DNA of 64,000 nucleotides, from the NCBI GenBank assembly GCA_039545355.1, contig BCJJ01000003.1, forward strand, positions 868,001-932,000, written 5' to 3'. A program made the translations under genes and the position numbers. This document shows, piece by piece, positions 43,001-54,750 of this stretch; the stretch's first letter is position 1; each line of letters begins with the position of its first letter. This stretch comes from Trichosporon coremiiforme (lineage: Eukaryota; Basidiomycota; Tremellomycetes; Trichosporonales; Trichosporonaceae). Below the pieces are notes generated by a model. It searched no databases and was not told where the DNA came from. It worked only from the letters and a program-made list of their open reading frames with translations.

Positions 43001-43927
43001 AGCTTACGCCCGAGGAAGTTATCGAGCGTGCTGACAAGCTCGACTTCCCCTCGTCGGTCGTCGAGTTCTTCCAGGGCTACCTCGGCCAGCCCGTCGGCGG
43101 CTTCCCCGAGCCTCTCCGCTCCAAGATCATCCGCGACAAGGTCAAGATCGACCAGCGCCCCGGTCTCTCGATGAAGCCCCTCGACTTCAAGAAGATCAAG
43201 GCCGAGCTCCGTGAGCAGTACGGCAACCAGATCAACGACAACGATGTCATGTCGTACGTCATGTACCCCGCCGTTTTCAAAGAGTTCCAGAAGTTCCTCG
43301 AGTCGTACGGCGACCTTTCGGTCGTCCCCACCCGCTGGTTCCTCGGCAAGCCCCAGATCGGCGAGGAGATGGCCATCCCCATCGAGCAGGGCAAGACCCT
43401 GACCGTCAAGCTCTTAGCTGTTGGACCCCTGGACACTAACAAGGGTACCCGTGAGGTCTTCTGGGAGCTCAACGGAGAGACCCGCGCCGTTGTTGTTACC
43501 GACAAGAACGCCGCCGTCGAGGTCGTCACCCGCGAGAAGGCCACCTCCGAGCCCGGCTCCGTCGGCGCCCCCATGGGCGGCGTTGTCGTCGAGGTCCGTG
43601 TCAAGGAGGGCCAGGAGATCAAGGCTGGTGACCCCGTGAGTATTTGTCCCCACTTAACGGATTCTACCTCCACCTCCTCCGCCGATCAAACCGCAGATCA
43701 TCATGTATTCCACTCTCACGTCATGTTGAAAATACCTTACTCCGCCAACATCTTCCCCGACCTTTACTACACTTTTTCTCTTGCTAACGCCTTAGATCGC
43801 CGTCTTGTCTGCTATGAAGATGGAGTCCGTTGTGAGCGCCCCCGTTTCCGGAAAGGTTGCGCGCGTGCTGGTCGCCGAGAACGACTCGCTCGGATCGGGC
43901 GACCTTATGGTCGAGATTACCCACTAG
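40027..43927 (+). CDS. PYC: pyruvate carboxylase
   Basis: Exons 40027-40214, 40272-43635 and 43796-43927 give 1227 aa. The enzyme carboxylates pyruvate to oxaloacetate with ATP, bicarbonate and biotin, feeding gluconeogenesis and the TCA cycle. The biotin carboxylase domain starts [17 protein letters not shown] (about 83) and includes the [11 protein letters not shown]-grasp loop; the carboxyltransferase domain has the [16 protein letters not shown] motif (about 610); the C-terminal biotin carrier has AMKM with the biotinyl Lys at 1192. The N-terminus from 40027 is free of acid residues and rich in Arg, Ser and Ala ([15 protein letters not shown]...RQFNST), which fits mitochondrial import; yeast Pyc is cytosolic, so this is notable. 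The 40027 ATG has a weak context (CTG before ATG). Five N bases lie at 40476-40557. Confidence 0.96.
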
Positions 43928-45169
43928 ACGGTGGTGTAAGCTCAGTAGATGTAGAAGAAATTGTATTTTCAGGCAGCTTCATGCAATATGGTAACGATAA
44001 GGGAGCGCAGGAGGCATGAACGAGGCTTAAAGGACGCCGGGACGTCGAGGCGGTACCGGGTTTGATACTCGTGATCGTTGAGGGGCAAGGTGGTGTGGTG
44101 AGTCGTACATCACGCAGCTTTCAGCACTCCCCTTCCGTTTCCGCTTATCGAACGGACCATCACCCCCTGCGTCCTGTAATTCTACTTGCATGATTGTCTC
44201 CGATCGACATCCCCCTTTGCCTCCTCTCAATTAATGAACTCCCAGCTGGGTTCCGTCCCTCCGTCTTTAGCCCAGCAGCGCATCCATCCCCTCCGAGTCC
44301 AGCGCACGTACAGAGATCCTTAGCTCCTGTATGAGATCGGAGAGGTGCTCTGTGTCGAGTTGGGAGCCGTCCGACGTCGCCATTGAGCAGTCTGAGTCTG
44401 AATCAATGCGATCCGGGAAGAGCGTCCGTGAGCGGGCGAGCCGTACGCTCGGGGCTGGATGACCATGGCCGGCGAGCCACTGTTCCAGATGGCTCCGAAT
44501 TCTCCTCGGCAGTGGGCACAGTCGCAGGTGTCGAGGGCGCTGGCGGTGGAGAGCGCGACCGTGGTCGTGGACAGGAAGTTTGGCCCTCGGAGAGTGCAGA
44601 CCTCGATCGACGAAGGGGAAGAGGATCGTTGATCGGCGGCTGCGCACGTCTCAGGTCCTCCTCTAACGAGAACGATGGGCAGTTTGAGCAGAATTGAGAT
44701 TGACTGGACAACGGCCAAGCCGAAAGGGGCTTGGGAACATCCTCGGCAGGCGCTAGCTCGATAGCTGGGAGATAACGTATGCATTGCTGACCCGGGGAGC
44801 CTTCGAGGCAGCTGCAAAGCATAGAGAATGACAGCATATGTCTGCCGGTCCTGGTGTAAGCATATCGGACGGTGGAGTCAGCCGATGCGAACGAGTGTCA
44901 GTGGACAGTGAACGTCAGTTGCGCTCCAATCTGCGACTTCGTTGTACCCGTAAAACCCGAAGATGCATCCGATTTCCGGATATCCAATATAGTAAGGAAT
45001 GACAGTAATGTCTACAACAGTGTCCGTAGCGCAGCCGGACTGGCTCACGCAATGAGCGCCGGACTAGCTCTGCTAGGCGATGACCCGCGGGGTCTTTTGG
45101 TGGGGTGCCACTGGCGCAGTAATGATCGTGGAGCCACTAGGGCGAAAGAGCCGAAAGAGCGTCGAGCTC
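43928..45169. other. intergenic, about 1.2 kb with a possible broken gene
   Basis: Region 44269-44837 (minus) has a Pro/Ser-rich frame that shifts near 44412 into another frame ending DLIQELRISVRALDSEGMDALLG. This may be a gene broken by one base, an uncalled intron or chance; see findings. The rest shows nothing. Confidence 0.45.
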
Positions 45170-45688
45170 TTAGAGGGCGAGGACGGCGGAGGCGAGGAAG
45201 GTGACAGCCATGGCGACACCTGCGGGGGAGATGCGGAGGGCGGCTGAGTCCTTCTTGTCCTCCGTCTTCGTGTCGGCGGCAGAAGAGTTGGAGGCGGAGC
45301 CCTGGCACGAGGCCTCGGCGCCGTGCTGCGACTGGCAGTACATGAAGTCGGCCTCCTTGTCGGAGGGGAGCTTGCAGAGCTGCAGACCACAGTCAGGGCC
45401 AGCGGTGCCGTTGGCGTTCTTGGCGGCACGGTTGAAGGCGGCGGCGACGGCCGACGCGTTCGCGTCCTTGACGCCCCAGGAGGCAGAACCACCAGCCTGC
45501 TGGCAGCAGTAGAGCGTGATGTCGTTGTAGTTGGCGGCGCAGACGCTGTCCTCGCCGGCAACGGTGCCGTTCCACTTGTAGTCGGCGACCTTGAGCGACG
45601 ACTTGCCGTAGCACTGCTCAGGGATGCCCGAGACCTGCGGGACAGCGGAGACAGTGGCGGAGGGGGTGGCAACGGACGAGGAAGACAT
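45170..45688 (-). CDS. small cysteine-rich protein with GPI-like C-terminal tail
   Basis: Single exon, 172 aa. The sequence has a Ser/Thr/Val-rich N-terminus, a central part with eight cysteines (including a CC pair and CxxxxC spacings) and four N-glycosylation sequons (NGT, NAS, NGT, NSS), a Ser/Thr/Lys-rich stalk, and a C-terminal hydrophobic stretch SPAGVAMAVTFLASAVLAL preceded by small residues, which resembles a GPI-attachment signal. The expected N-terminal signal peptide is missing: the first 25 residues are not hydrophobic and the upstream sequence looks like a normal 5' leader. It may be a tail-anchored or unconventionally secreted protein, or the annotated start may be wrong. Codon use (strong C/G third positions) supports real coding. 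I do not recognise the family. Confidence 0.7.
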   Translation of the reverse strand: MSSSSVATPSATVSAVPQVSGIPEQCYGKSSLKVADYKWNGTVAGEDSVCAANYNDITLYCCQQAGGSASWGVKDANASAVAAAFNRAAKNANGTAGPDCGLQLCKLPSDKEADFMYCQSQHGAEASCQGSASNSSAADTKTEDKKDSAALRISPAGVAMAVTFLASAVLAL

Positions 45689-48672
45689 TTTTAGAGAAAG
45701 AGAGTGTGGTTCTCGGTGAGAGACAAGGAAAGACGGCGGTGGGTTTTGGGTGAGACTAGCTCGATGGATGCTGCGGGGGTCTCTTCTCTCTTTGTGATCT
45801 TATATACGCCTGGCTCGCTCGCTGCATGCAGAAAAAACATTCGGCGCAGCTCCCCTGCCTCACCGGAGCACCTGAGCCCCACTCGCGTACTTCTTTCGAA
45901 GTGGACACTCATTTTTTCTGTCCCTCGCAACGACAAGGCGCCTCGTAAGGAGAGCCTCTGGCGCCACGGCCGCCCAGCCCGGAGCGCCATGTTTATCAGG
46001 TACCAGAAAAAGCTTCCTCGCCCAGACCAGGTACGTAGAGGAAATTCAGATTACAGAACGAGGGTCGTTCCAGGTGCTGGGGTATTTCGGGGTCTCTCCT
46101 GGACTTGGTATGCATTTCTTGTCGCCGAGCAAGATTAGGCGCTCGGCATAGTGGGCATCAGAGCAGAGGAGCCCGCAATTAAACCGGCGGTGCCCCCGGG
46201 ATCTCGTCCGACTCTCCGGTGTGCTCGCGTGGTCGTGGTCCCTCAAATCGGCATTTCGTCGATTCTTGGCGTACTCTGGTTGTTTTTTCTGGCTTCCAGG
46301 CCTCTTGTGTCCCTAGCCATTGTGTCTGGTACTCCACGCCCGTCCACGAGTGTATACGGCATGAAACCCACTCATCCGAACCAGCCGGCCAGCCAGCCCG
46401 GACTGCCGGTCAGCTGGGACCCCCCGGGTTAACGATGGACCCCGAAATGCTAAAATAACAGCCAAAACAAATCGCCGGACCCTACTCTCCTGGCCTAGGC
46501 TCTCACGCGACTTACTCAGTCCAATTCATGCACTCAGCTAGGCTCACAGCCCCGGCGCCGCCATGCGTACTGCAGTGGAGAGCACCGCGAGGACGCTCCT
46601 GGACGCTCGCGTGGGCGCCTCGATCCGGACTACCACAACCCTTGCTGACCCTCAGCGAACTCGGGCACAGCACTCGACCCTCGCTGACTTGCAAGACTGC
46701 GAGCGATCTGGACAAGGAGCTCGGCAGTAAATCAACCACTCAGGTCAGCCAAAGGCAGTCGGGCTTGCTCAGCTAAACATAAAATTTATGACTCATAGAC
46801 CATCAGGACTACAGGTCGTGACTAACTGCCAATCTTGGCGCAGGCGATAGATGTACAGTATGCCGTAGACACACAGGCACACAGGCACACAGGCACACAG
46901 GCACACAGGCACACGGGAGGGCTTGACAGCGACGCTCCAAGGTCCCAAGTCTCGAGGCAGGCGTACGCGCGCAGTAGGTTTTGGGGTCCCCGAGCTTGTT
47001 GTGGTACTCCCGGGCGTGGTGCTTTGTTTTCGCCGTGCTGGGTGGAGTCGAGCCGGAGCCTGCCTGGTCGCCAATGCGCGACTCGGCTGGCTGGCCATGC
47101 CGACTGCGTATGGCGACGGAGGTTCGCGAAACCATCGAAGCGACGGGCGAGGTGCGGCACTTGACGGATTTGGCAGAGTCCGCCCAGCCCTTGTGACTGC
47201 GCTTGTGCAGTTCTAAGCTTCGAGGCTTTCTTGGCACGCAACTGCGCGACCTTTTCGAGGCCATGGCGACGCGTGGGGACGCGCGAGGCGTTTAAACGCG
47301 TCTGTAAGCTTGGTTGGGGCGTGTAAAGCGTCGGGTGCCATCGCAAATGTGCGAGAGGCGATGCGATTATGCATGCTGCAGGAAGGCACGCAGGGTGCTG
47401 AGTGGAGAGTGCCAGTGTCGATTCGCAGATCATCCGCAGTTCACCTCGAGGTCACCGAGGAATGGGGCGAAGTGCTCATGGGATGGTAGATGTCGGCGAC
47501 CAAAGGTAAGATGGGCTTGCTTGCAAAGCGCTGATAGCTGAGGGTTTGAAGGCTGAGCAGACGGTGCCGAAGCGTGTGTCCGAGTGCTTGAGCTGCACCA
47601 TCCTGAAGAGGAACCGCCTTGTCATAGCAGAGCTTGAGGTTGCGAAAGGCGCTGATCCGCAGTTGCCTCCCATCCGCAGTCACATGCGTGCGCTGCTCAT
47701 AGAGGCTCCTTCTTCTCCTCCTTCTTCTGATTCTTCGCCGGCGTGCCATTCAGCGCGCGCTCCTCTTCCTCGAGTGCGCGCTTCTTCTCGGCCTTGCGCT
47801 TCAGCCTCTTCTCCCTGTACTCGTTGCCCTTCTCTTTCTCGCTCCGTCGGCCGACTCAGCTCCAGCTTCACTTCTGACTCTGGCTTGACGTCCTCGTCCA
47901 GCTCGTCGCTCTCCGAGTCCAGATCCATGTCTGACTCTTGATTCGGAGTCTGACTCACTGTCGCTGTCGGTTTCGGGAACGCTGTCCGAGTCGGTGTCGC
48001 TGTCAAAGTCCGAGGAGATGTCAAAGTCGGCTGGCTCCTAACTCGAGAGGAGCGAGGTTGGGAGTGCGGCGGAGCCCATTGCCCAACCCTCAACTCCGGG
48101 CTTGATGTCGATCGGCTCCATCTTCATTTTTCCTTCGTACCTGTCTATTTCCTGTGGTTGTATCGGTGTCGTGTGCTGGTCGAGGTCGGTTTGCCGTTGT
48201 CTTTCACTGATAAGCCCTCCCTCGTCGCTCAGAGCCGATGTCGTGAGGAAAGTGAAGCAATAGAACAGAGAAAAGGAGCAAACCAAAGAGGAGACGAGGA
48301 AGGTGTGTGGGCGTGTGGGGACAAGGGGCGGATAAGATAACGCCCGCAAGGTTCGCTGGGCAGGGGCCTGTTCCATTCGCAGAGCTCAAGAGGCGTCAGC
48401 CATCGCGACGCGTTTTGCGGGGTTTCCTCTGCCTCCACGCTGTCACGTGAACGCTCTCTTCCTCGTTTCTACCCTTCCGCCTTTCGCAAGCATAGACAGT
48501 ATCGTTAAAATGTACATCAGACTAGATACAACTACAAGCAACGTAATGCGCGAGACGGGAGCCCAGTAGAAATGCAATGCTACCAAGTCGCAGAAACCAA
48601 GAGACGGGTGAGAAAAGAAGTAGTGGGTAGAAAGCCGGGTCGAGCGGTCGCAAGCCTGTAGCCGGCACGGAC
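45689..48672. other. intergenic, about 3 kb, with an 8-bp array and a doubtful gene
   Basis: Contains five perfect copies of ACACAGGC at 46871-46910. Minus-strand 47697-48127 has pieces that look like an acidic, Asp/Ser-rich N-terminus and a Lys/Glu-rich C-terminus, but joining them needs non-standard splice sites (see findings). I see no other gene. Confidence 0.5.
46871..46910. repeat. 8-bp tandem array ACACAGGC x5
   Basis: Five perfect copies in non-coding DNA. Confidence 0.95.
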
Positions 48673-51475
48673 TTAGGACTGCTGCGTAGCCCATGCATCC
48701 AGCAGCGCCGGGTCCACAATCGGCATCTCCCCGGTGCCAGGCGGGAAAAGCATGGCAAGCCACGCCTCAAAGTTTTCGTCGTTGGCCGTCTGACCTGCGT
48801 CCTCGGCTATGTCCTGGGGTGAGGAGTCGCTTGGCGTCTGTTTCGCCTCGTGCACCCCGTTGCCCATCTGCCCTAGGTGTCCGCCTACTCCTCCTGCAGT
48901 GGAATGTCCACTGAGACCAGCTCCGTTTCCGTGCGATTTCATGCGCGCCGGGTTGTTACTGCCAGCATCCGAGAAGAGCTCGGGCTGGAAGCTCTGGTGC
49001 GGCAGTGCGAAGGCCGTTGGCGGGAATCCGAGCGAATGCAGCGGCAGAACGCCGAGTCCGGGCTGGAACTCGACCCGCTCGACTTCGACGCGGTTCGGGC
49101 TTGCTCCGAGCCCATTTGCCGCCAGCGCCTCGCGCGCCTTAGCCACGACGCGGCGCATACGTTGCGTCAGGGCGCGATTCTTGCTGTTCGGACGGAGTTT
49201 CACGGTCCATTCCAGAATCGCGAGGCCCTCCTCGAGCACGCCGAGGCGTTGCGGGACGAGGTGGGCTTCGGTCGTCTTCACGACGAGCACGGCCTGGCAC
49301 AGAAGGACGGAGAAGAGATCCGCGGCAAACGAGAACCATCGCGCCATGCTTCCGTCCTGGCTCAGAATGCCGCGGACGAGCTGCAGCATGCGCTCGCATA
49401 CTTCGATGATTGTGCGCACGGACAGCTCGCACGACGGATCGCCCGTCGCCATCGCCCGCATGAAGATCGGCCGGTGCAGGTAGAAGAAGACCATGCAGAT
49501 GTGCGTCGCCATGCGGAACTGCTGGTGCACCAGTCTCTCGGCAGACAGCGTGACAGTGTAGTCGCTCATACCCGGCGAGGCGGCGCTTGCTGGCGGAGGG
49601 GACACGACGACGGCCGGCGCGCCTGGTCGAACCAAGGGGAACGCTTCGATCGGGAACGACGAGCAGCGCAGGTGCGCCGGGAGGGAGTGCAGCAGCCGTC
49701 GCAGGCCTGCATCGATGTCCTGAACCACTGGACGTTAGCTGAGATCGTAAACGTCGGGGCAGCGTGACCTACTGTTCAGGTCAGGCGTCTCAACGCGAGT
49801 CCAGAAATCGTGCACGCGCTGCATGTGCACACCGAGGTTCCACTTCCAGACAAAGTATCCCTCCTTGTGCGCGTCGGAGGGATAGGGCGTGTCGTAGTGA
49901 TCGTGTGCGATGCTGCCAGGCAGGAGCGCTGTCAGGCAATGCACTCTCTCGAGGGCGAGGAGTTCGTGCCAGATACGTCGGCGCCAGTCGGCCTCCTCTG
50001 GACGGGTGCCCGCGTGCGCCGTCTCCTTGTCGCGGTGGTACCCCGCGATGATGGCTAACCTGACCCCCAAGCCGGTGATCGGGAAGATGCCGTCGGGAAG
50101 GCGCTTGTCGTCCGAATTGATCAGGAAGGAGCCGAGCAGGTGCAGGCAGATGAGGCTCGAGAGGGACGTCTCGGTGTAGAAGTTGCCGGCTTGGAGGCAG
50201 CTGTATGCAGTCTCGTGGTAGTCCTTGGCCAGGAAGCCTTGCGCTGCACCAGACGCCGGCTCGTCAAATAGCATCGTCATCGCCATCGTTGCAAACAGCA
50301 CAGCCAGGTCGTGCGGGTGCGCGCCTTCGGAGGAGTCGTACACGCTCGCGAGCACCGTGTCGAAGAAAGCCGGCGTCATCGGCTGTATCCTGCCATGTCA
50401 GCGCTGCTCGGCGGTTACTCGGCGTGATCGTCGGACTCTCCGACGTCATAAGGTGGAGGGCCGGAAGTCATCTCCTGGTCCCTACTCACCTCCAGCTCGT
50501 CACCTCGAAGAACGCGTTGAACATGTCCTTGGCAGCTCTCCTCGAGGGAAGCATTATGCGACACCTATCGAGGAGCACGCCGGGCAGGTGTCCCTTGCCA
50601 GTGAGACTGACGCCGGTACTCCGGCCCCAGGGCGGTTTCCACAGGTTGCTTCCTCGACGCTCATCCTCGCTGCCCTCGTCATCGCTCTGCTCCGGGCTGG
50701 AGAGGTAGAACGCTGTCGTGCCCATGCCCGCGTGCCGCTTCGTCGGGATGTGGCCCAGAGCCATGTGTCCGAGCATGGCTGCCATCTCGACGGCACTGCG
50801 GGACGAGCCGGGTAGTGATGAGGGCACATTGGATGGAGAGAGGGAATCGTGGGGGGCGGTGACGGACGGCGCCTCAGACGCAGTCAGCTCGTGCGCGAGC
50901 CCGTTCCGGCGCAGAGACTCCTCGAGATATTTGACTCGCGCGGTCAGCTCGGCGATAGTGACCGACTTGGGCTGCGTGATTTTCGAGACCTGGTTCGGGC
51001 AGATGTGCGCGAGTCCTAAACGTTAGCAAACGAGTGCAGCGAAGGGACGAGGGGAGATGGACGGCCTCATACTCTGTGAGCAGCGAGGGGGCGCGAGCTC
51101 AATGGACGGCGAGCACGCCAAGAGGCGAGCTTGGTTGACTGAGCGACAAGCCATCGCGAGTCCCAGAATAGCGACGGAGATGCGCAGCAGGCAGCGCCGC
51201 TGGCGTCCAGCGGCGTCTTGGGGGCAACATAGGAGGGGGTCCTCACCCTTCTTGACACACTCGCTGCACGGCCATGATCGGTTACCTGTTGTTTGTCAGC
51301 ACTGGTCTCATGGTCTCCGCAGTATGAGTCACTGGACTGACGGGCCCCGCAGCCCTCCGCGCTTTCGCAGCACCTCGTGGTACGCACATTTCGATTTGGT
51401 GCGACGGCACTCCTCGCAGTTGAGGTGTATGCGGCGACGCTTCTTCTTGCTCTGGTCTTGGACTGGGGGGTCCAT
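48673..51475 (-). CDS. Zn2Cys6 fungal transcription factor
   Basis: Exons 51388-51475, 51248-51286, 50490-51015, 49773-50389 and 48673-49727 give 774 aa. The N-terminal binuclear zinc cluster is rebuilt over two introns: CEECRRTKSKC, then NRSWPCSEC, then VKKGLAHIC, giving the spacing C-x2-C-x6-C-x5-C-x2-C-x8-C preceded by KKKRRR. A short coiled coil (ELTARVKYLEESLRRNG) follows, as in Gal4-type dimers. The middle (about 210-600) is a fungal-specific transcription factor domain with FLINSDDKRLPDGIFPITGLGV and RRRIWHELLALERV. The C-terminus is Gly/Pro-rich and acidic (DENFEAWLAMLFPPGTG) and may activate transcription. Target genes cannot be told. Intron 1 uses GTGCGT, intron 4 GTAGGT. Confidence 0.93.
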
Positions 51476-52945
51476 TGTGCCGTTGGATGCAGCCGCGGAC
51501 TGCGGCGATACGGTGCGTTGGTGTTAGTGTTGGTGGTGGTGGTGGTGGTGAGAGGAGATGTTCAAAGGAGGACGGGTCGGATCGGTAGTTAACACAAACC
51601 AGACTGCGGTTTGTGTCTGGTGTCAGCGCTCAAGCAGGGCAATGCGGCAGTGCGCGGCAGTGGAAGGACCACGTGGCGCACCTGGCTGGCTTGGTGACTG
51701 GGCAGGGCGAGAGCTTGGCCGAGATGCCGACCTCCGCCTTGCCTGCGAGCGTGCGTGCCTGGGAGTTAGCCGTGCCCAGCGTAGCCCAGCGTAGAACCAA
51801 ACTCTCACCCAGGCTCACCCAACAGATATCAAAACCTCCCCCCACTCTCATCAGGCACACCCACTCTGACACCTCCGACGAGCGTTGAGCCGACGTGACC
51901 GATAACTCTTGCGGCCGACCCCCGATGCTCCCCAAGCGTCTGACTATCCACGCGATTCCTGGCTACATCCAGACTGGCGAGCACAAAGATACCAAATGTC
52001 CATGCCAAATCGGACCCTGTCACGAATCTCGTCGATCGCGTCTAGTGCCCTTCATTGCTCCGCGCTCCTTATGCTTCGTCTTGGCGCGTCTGGCCCCGCG
52101 TCCAGCCCTGTGCCCAGCCTTCTCGACGTCGCATGCGTCCAGTTAGCCGCGCCAAGCAGAGTCAACGGAGGAATGCAATTAATTGTATGGCGTTGCACAG
52201 TTGCACAGTAGCACGGTCGCGCAGTCGCGTCGGCTCCCACACTGCCAAACACGACTTGCTTACTCGCGCAACTGACCGTACTGACCATTGCTGCCGTTAT
52301 AACTGGGTACATGATGATCACGGCGATGCAGAGGGACGCAGATCGGACTTGCACCTCCGCTCATCTTGGGGCATAGTAGATCACACCGAGTCACGTAACT
52401 TCAGCTGAACGCACACACGGCACGCATCGCACGCATGACACGCATGGCACACACGGTACTCCTCGGGCTGTTCTCGGAGGGTTCTCCGCGATCGGAACCA
52501 TACCTCTCCCTCTGTTCCCCTTCGCACCCCCTGTGCCCCCTTGAGTACTCCCCCTTGCAATTCACCTGCCCTTCCCCTCCACACCGTTTAAGCTCGCCCG
52601 TCCCGCCGGTACCTGCGGCACATGAGGTACTGGCGGCAAAGGCGGCAAAGGCTAGATTGCTCTGCCGACTTTGCGGCTGTGTGCGGCTTTCGCGGCGATC
52701 CTGGTTGGCTCTCGCGGCTCTCGCTTCACCGCAGCGCCGCCGGCGGATGGTGTTCCGTCCCGCCACGTGAGACGCATGCAGCACTTGACCGCCCGGCTAA
52801 AGCTGGGTTAAAAGCAAATACATGGTTTGGGCCATGGGACCCCGATATCTACACTGCTTGCTACTGATACGCGCTGCTGTTAGGGGCTACGCGCTACGGG
52901 CTAGACTTTGCGATCGCACAGATGCGCTCACGCCGCTTCGCCGTT
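51476..52945. other. intergenic, about 1.5 kb
   Basis: Promoter of the Zn2Cys6 gene at the left (with a TGG microsatellite near 51530-51550) and the 3' side of FBP1 at the right. A 9-bp array lies at 52423-52449 and a GGCGGCAAA doublet near 52632. No gene recognised. Confidence 0.55.
52423..52449. repeat. 9-bp tandem array CGCATNNCA x3
   Basis: Three near copies (CGCATCGCA, CGCATGACA, CGCATGGCA) in non-coding DNA. Confidence 0.75.
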
Positions 52946-54750
52946 TTACCACTTCTTGTCAGGCGACTGCCACTTGTCGTAGAACTTCTTGAGGTCGTTG
53001 ACGTCTTCCTTCGAACCGAGGAAGACGGGACAGCGGCCGTGGATGTTCTTCGGCTGAACGTCGAGGATACGCTGAGATCCGGTGGTAGCAACACCGCCGG
53101 CCTGCTCGGTCAGGAACGCCATCGGGAACGCCTCGTAGAGCATGCGGAGCTTGCCGTCCTTGCTCTTCTTGTCGTCGGGGTAACCGAAGATACCGCCGTA
53201 GAGGAGCGTGCGGTGCACGTCGGCAACCATCGAACCGATGTAACGAGCGCTGTACGGCTTCTTGTTCTCGGGGTACTTGATCGACTGCAAGTACTCGAGC
53301 GTAGGGGGGTGGAAGAACATCGAGTTGCCCTCGTTGAACGAGTAGATCTTGCCGCGGTCGGGGATGCGGATGTTGGGGTGGGTCAGGATGAACTCGCCGA
53401 GCGACTCGTCGAGAGTGAAGCCGTCAACACCCTGGCCAGTCGAGAGGACAAGGTTGCACGACGAACCGTACCTGCGGCCTGTTAGCAGACGCACTGGAGA
53501 AACAGTGGATGAGCAGTTTTCAAGCCCGGGGCTAGACCTTCCGGAGTGACAAACCCCCGCAGCTTGGCGTTTCGCACGGTGTTACTCACATGGTGTAACC
53601 GGCAGCAACCATCTTGTTGCCAGGCTGGAGAACGTCGGCAACGGTGCCCTCCTGGCCGTCCTCGATCTTGTAAACACCGAAGATGGTACCGACGTTGACA
53701 CCGGCGTCAATGTTGGAGGAGCCGTCAAGAGGGTCGAAGACGACAGCGCTGCCTGTCAGCTGACATTCCCCGCAATCCAGCGGTTTACCCGCAGAATGCC
53801 CAGCAGCCGTTCGTCGTCAAGACTAAGGCGGCCATGCCTCCTGCGGTCACCAGATACTCACTAGGTGCCCTTGGAGCCCTTGACGAGGATGGGGTCGTCA
53901 ATCTCCTCGGAAACCATGACGGAGACCTTGCCCGAAGCCGAGAGCGCGTTGACCATGATGTCGTTGGAGAGGACATCGAGCTTCTTCTGGTCCTCGCCCT
54001 GGACGTTGGAAGCACCGGCAAGACCGACAAGGTTGATGAGGCGGGCCTTGCGGACGTTCGAAGCAATGTACTTCGAGGTCACCTGGCTGTTAGCTACTGT
54101 CGTGCAGGGGGGCAGATCTGATAGGAGGGGGCGAGCACCGCGGTACGCAGCAACGGTGTCAGGGCCAACGGACTCTGGAGTGTTCAACGCAGCACAGCAC
54201 CAGATCTGTTGCGAACACACGCTCCGAGAGCCATTACGACGCTGCTGCGACGTCCGAGCTTACTGGCTACGTGACAGGCTACCGGCGGTCAACTATGGCG
54301 ACTGACGTAGCTGGGGCCGCAGGGACCTAGTGCTCGGACTGGTCGAAGGCATGGTCCGACACGGTCCCTCTCCGCACGCCCACACGACACACATGCTCCG
54401 ACCACCTCGGAGAAACGGTAGCCGGAGTGCTAGATGCGACGTGTAAACACTGCCCCACGCCGAACCCAGTGCAGCCTGCTCGCTGTCCAGTCCGTCGCAG
54501 TAACAATGGGCTCGCTATGTGTGCAGCTGCTGTCACGACCGACACTGGGCGCTGCCTTTCTTCTGTTGAGCAGTCATGCGGTTCCGCGGAGCCGGAATGT
54601 CTCGGAAACGTTACTCACCTGGATGCCGACGAGGAGAAGGGTGAGGTCACCAGAGGCCTTCTCTCCGATCTCATGCTGCCTGTTGAGGATGTGGCGGGTG
54701 AGAGTGATGAGGTCGGTGGGGGGAGCCTCGAAGTCAGGAGAGTCAGTCAT
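52946..54750 (-). CDS. FBP1: fructose-1,6-bisphosphatase
   Basis: Exons 54619-54750, 53862-54082, 53590-53748 and 52946-53471 give 345 aa, normal for the class I enzyme. It hydrolyses fructose 1,6-bisphosphate to fructose 6-phosphate, the committed step of gluconeogenesis, in the cytosol. The N-terminal allosteric region ([16 protein letters not shown]), the metal-binding SEEIDDP, the signature [14 protein letters not shown] (with its first residues created by splicing) and the substrate-binding [26 protein letters not shown] and LTEQAGG are all intact. Intron 1 is 536 nt (54083-54618), far longer than average. Together with pyruvate carboxylase it is one of two gluconeogenic genes in the window. 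Confidence 0.97.

Noticed and set aside
52401..52784. 127-codon minus-strand frame near FBP1
   Set aside because: Made of Arg/Ala/Ser-rich sequence from the CGCATNNCA array and GC-rich spacer; no support.
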